Shown here: in pieces, positions 6,401 through 7,108 of the stretch | How the letters are laid out: every line of letters starts with the position of its first letter | How positions within the stretch are numbered: the stretch's first letter is position 1 | Assembly: GCA_026692885.1 (NCBI GenBank) | Contig: JAPLNJ010000055.1 | Span: forward strand, 1 to 7,108 | Direction: 5' to 3' | Length of the DNA: 7,108 nucleotides | Origin: Planctomycetota bacterium | GTDB taxonomy: Bacteria > Planctomycetota > Planctomycetia > Pirellulales > Pirellulaceae | Notes under the pieces: model-generated | Seen by the model: the letters and a program-made list of their open reading frames with translations, nothing else | What the model was told of the DNA's origin: nothing | Database searches by the model: none | Made by a program: the position numbers and the translations under genes

Positions 6401-6945
6401 GAAATCGTCCCGGCCGCGAAGAAGTCACGGTCCGCCTGGAAGATCTGCCCGTTGACCACCACCGGAATCGACTCCAGGACTTGCGCCGTCTCCTTCGTGG
6501 AGTTGGGTTCGACCTCGTTGACCTCGGGGACCTGCCCCACGTAAAAGCGGAGCCGGTTGCTCACGCCTCCCGGTGTCACCACCCGCAGGTCCCGTTCGCC
6601 CGGCTTGGCGTCGGGGGCCAGGGTGACTTCGACGTGGGCCAAGTCCGAGTACTTCGCGGCGTCAAGCCGTTGAGGCAATTTCGCGTTCTTGCCGGGTTGC
6701 TCGGCGGACACCACCTTGGCCGTCGCGCCGCCACCAGAGACGTGGGCTCCCGTGGCCCCGACTAGGTATCGGCCGTAAACGTCGACTTTCACCGTCGTTC
6801 CCCGCTGCCCACCAGCCGGGAGCATGTACGCGCTGAGGGGCTTCAACTGCGCATTGGCCGAGGACAGTCCCAAGACGAAAATCGCCAAAACCGCGGGGAC
6901 AACAACCCGCACAACCAGGGTCAGCCGTGGAAACATTTTCTTCAT
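6388..6945 (-). CDS. N-terminal fragment of interrupted secreted PPC-domain protein, with signal peptide
   Basis: The 185 residues begin with a clear Sec signal peptide: basic MKKMFPR, a hydrophobic core (about 8-27) and SANA with likely cleavage after residue 32. The mature part continues through an Ig-like stretch (AGGQRGTTVKVDVYGRYLVG, then PGERDLRVVTPGGVSNRLRF) typical of planctomycete PPC proteins. It then enters a PPC domain (EVNEVEPNSTKETAQVL, VVVNGQIFQADRDFF, to residue 176). In relatives about 60-75 further residues of this domain would follow before DFVYRLTIG. Here the sequence jumps to that point in another frame and stops nine codons later (TGA at 6390-6388). The continuation is the frame at 6415-4331. 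The start at 6945 is supported by GGAGG 10 nt upstream; the next Met (codon 4) would be too far from it. Whether a truncated secreted product is made cannot be told. Confidence 0.78.
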   Translation of the reverse strand: MKKMFPRLTLVVRVVVPAVLAIFVLGLSSANAQLKPLSAYMLPAGGQRGTTVKVDVYGRYLVGATGAHVSGGGATAKVVSAEQPGKNAKLPQRLDAAKYSDLAHVEVTLAPDAKPGERDLRVVTPGGVSNRLRFYVGQVPEVNEVEPNSTKETAQVLESIPVVVNGQIFQADRDFFAAGTISCTG

Positions 6946-6955
6946 TGCCGAGTCG

Positions 6956-6960
6956 CCTCC
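6956..6960 (-). promoter_or_regulatory. Shine-Dalgarno GGAGG for the secreted PPC protein
   Basis: The minus strand reads ggaggcgactcggcaATG. GGAGG lies 10 nt before the ATG at 6945, slightly long but usable, and 19 nt before the in-frame ATG at 6936, which settles the start at 6945. Confidence 0.6.
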
Positions 6961-7020
6961 GCGTAACCGGTTTGGTAGCAGTCCGAAGCTCGCGCGACGG
7001 ACCTGTGTGTCTTGAGGACT

Positions 7021-7098
7021 GGCCGAAAAAATAGCTTCGGCATCTGCCGCTTTGCCCCTCTCCCCGGAGTACCGGGGCGAGGGAGATGTTTTTCGGCC
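7021..7098. repeat. Nested inverted repeats (78-bp imperfect hairpin) upstream of the PPC-protein gene
   Basis: The outer arms ggccgaaaaa (7021-7030) and tttttcggcc (7089-7098) are perfect 10-bp inverted repeats. Inside them catct (7041-7045) pairs with agatg (7084-7088). Innermost, 7056-7067 (ccctctccccgg) pairs with 7072-7083 with a single mismatch around the 4-nt loop agta. The whole unit can fold as one interrupted hairpin. The inner ccctctccccggagtaccgg core is, from memory, a common dispersed repeat in planctomycete genomes. It lies 76-153 nt upstream of the PPC-protein start. It may be a repeat copy, the end of an upstream transcript, or both. Confidence 0.65.
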
Positions 7099-7108
7099 GT
7101 AACTTATT

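Overview
The window looks like a piece of a Planctomycetota chromosome (order not resolvable by eye; Pirellulales or Gemmatales would fit). The clues are a secreted protein built from pre-peptidase C-terminal (PPC) and Ig-like domains of the planctomycete type, a fairly GC-rich composition, and short repeats of a kind I associate from memory with this phylum. Every gene I can support lies on the minus strand.

Layout in transcription order, from high to low coordinates. Positions 7021-7098 hold nested inverted repeats. Positions 6945-4331 hold a secreted PPC-domain protein split into two reading frames: an N-terminal fragment with a signal peptide (6945-6388) and a long C-terminal fragment (6400-4331) that carries about 255 residues of Ala/Lys/Gln-rich predicted coiled coil in three degenerate ~98-residue repeats. 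The break at about 6416 coincides with loss of most of the first PPC domain. A gap of about 555 bp follows (4330-3776), containing one REP-like palindrome near 4258-4294 and nothing else I recognise.

The rest is a restriction-modification operon in the order nuclease, accessory gene, methyltransferase. It has an apparently intact 1025-residue helicase-nuclease with DEAH-box motifs and a C-terminal PD-(D/E)XK site (3775-698). A dinD-like gene starts inside its stop codon (ATGA overlap at 701-698). The first 44 codons of what looks like the partner DNA methyltransferase run off the left edge (132-1). The dinD copy is broken: its first ~85 and last 44 codons survive, but the middle is gone, and in its place sits a 152-bp unit made of two REP-like palindromes facing each other (273-424).

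Functionally, the nuclease and methyltransferase should form a type III-like restriction-modification pair. A DinD protein inside such an operon could tune RecA or the SOS response when DNA is cut, but here that gene is inactivated. The PPC protein is unrelated to restriction and is probably (or was) a cell-envelope protein.
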